6,223 nt of DNA from Bifidobacteriaceae bacterium (GTDB lineage Bacteria; Actinomycetota; Actinomycetes; Actinomycetales; WQXJ01), in contig JAITKC010000002.1 in NCBI GenBank assembly GCA_031278665.1, positions 1 through 6,223 on the forward strand, read 5' to 3'. The notes under the pieces were generated by a model that saw nothing but the letters and a program-made list of their open reading frames with translations, searched no databases and was not told the origin of the DNA. Below are positions 6,097 to 6,223 of the stretch, piece by piece (position 1 is the stretch's first letter; every line of letters starts with the position of its first letter). Both the position numbers and the translations under genes were made by a program.

Positions 6097-6106
6097 ACCA
6101 TGGTAA

Positions 6107-6123
6107 CCGGCCGGGCCGGCCAG
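6107..6123 (-). terminator. Weak GC hairpin after the Vsr-like gene
   Basis: Minus-strand CTGGCCG, loop GCC, CGGCCGG gives a 7-bp stem with one G-T pair, starting 1 nt after the stop codon of the Vsr-like gene. Only TT follows, so it may be a weak terminator or simply GC-rich self-complementarity. Confidence 0.25.
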
Positions 6124-6124
6124 G

Positions 6125-6223
6125 CTAGCCAGGCGGCGCCGACGCGCCGCCCTTGACCTTGGCGATCACGTCCTCGGCCACCTCGCGCGGGTTCTGGTGT
6201 TCCCAGAACCTCAGCACTTGCCA
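6125..6223 (-). CDS. C-terminal end of a probable very-short-patch repair endonuclease (Vsr-like), truncated by window edge
   Basis: The minus strand is open from the window edge to a TAG at 6125-6127 and encodes 32 residues. They begin WQVLRFWEHQNP, continue REVAEDVIAKV and end in a short Gly/Ala/Pro tail. The pattern W-x-V-x-R-x-W-E-H followed by an amphipathic helix is the usual ending of actinobacterial Vsr proteins: the last core strand and final helix of the PD-(D/E)XK-like fold that nicks at T:G mismatches made by deamination of 5-methylcytosine. DUF559-type nucleases end similarly and are the main alternative. The catalytic region lies outside the window. Vsr genes usually accompany a cytosine-C5 methylase, so one may lie beyond the right edge. 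The stop is 79 bp before the LacI start on the same strand. Confidence 0.6.
   Translation of the reverse strand, partial: WQVLRFWEHQNPREVAEDVIAKVKGGASAPPG

Overview
The window looks like chromosomal DNA of a high-GC actinobacterium. It is strongly GC-rich throughout, codons prefer G/C in third position, one gene starts with GTG, and the encoded families (GH112 phosphorylase, LacI regulator, Vsr-like nuclease with a WEH ending) are typical of that group. A GH112 galactoside phosphorylase suggests a life around host glycans or plant/microbial galactosides, but this is inference. No rRNA, tRNA, CRISPR array or insertion sequence was seen.

Layout. (1) 1-1314, plus strand: the 3' part of a GH112 galactosyl-hexosamine/rhamnose phosphorylase whose N-terminal ~280 residues lie before the window. 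(2) 1315-1416: a convergent intergenic gap with a perfect 14-bp GC hairpin (probable two-way terminator) and a 4.4-copy tandem repeat of an 8-bp unit. (3) 4586 down to 1417, minus strand: a three-gene operon in the order MFS transporter, short-chain dehydrogenase (SDR), zinc medium-chain alcohol dehydrogenase (MDR), with 36-nt and 20-nt gaps. (4) 4587-5043: a 457-bp non-coding region with a LacI-type palindrome, a degenerate copy of it 30 bp away, an inverted repeat and a terminator-like hairpin. (5) 6045 down to 5044, minus strand: a LacI-family regulator. (6) 6125-6223, minus strand: the last 32 residues of a probable Vsr-type very-short-patch repair endonuclease.

How it may work together. 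The LacI regulator lies directly upstream of the transporter/two-dehydrogenase operon in the same direction. The gap between them carries a palindrome with the central CG typical of LacI-family operators, so the simplest model is a local regulator controlling uptake and oxidation or epimerisation of an unidentified hydroxylated compound. SDR motifs suggest NADP(H) and MDR motifs suggest NAD(H), so the pair could oxidise and re-reduce a substrate. The GH112 gene is convergent with this operon and probably belongs to a different unit extending left of the window. The substrate of the operon cannot be read from the sequence.
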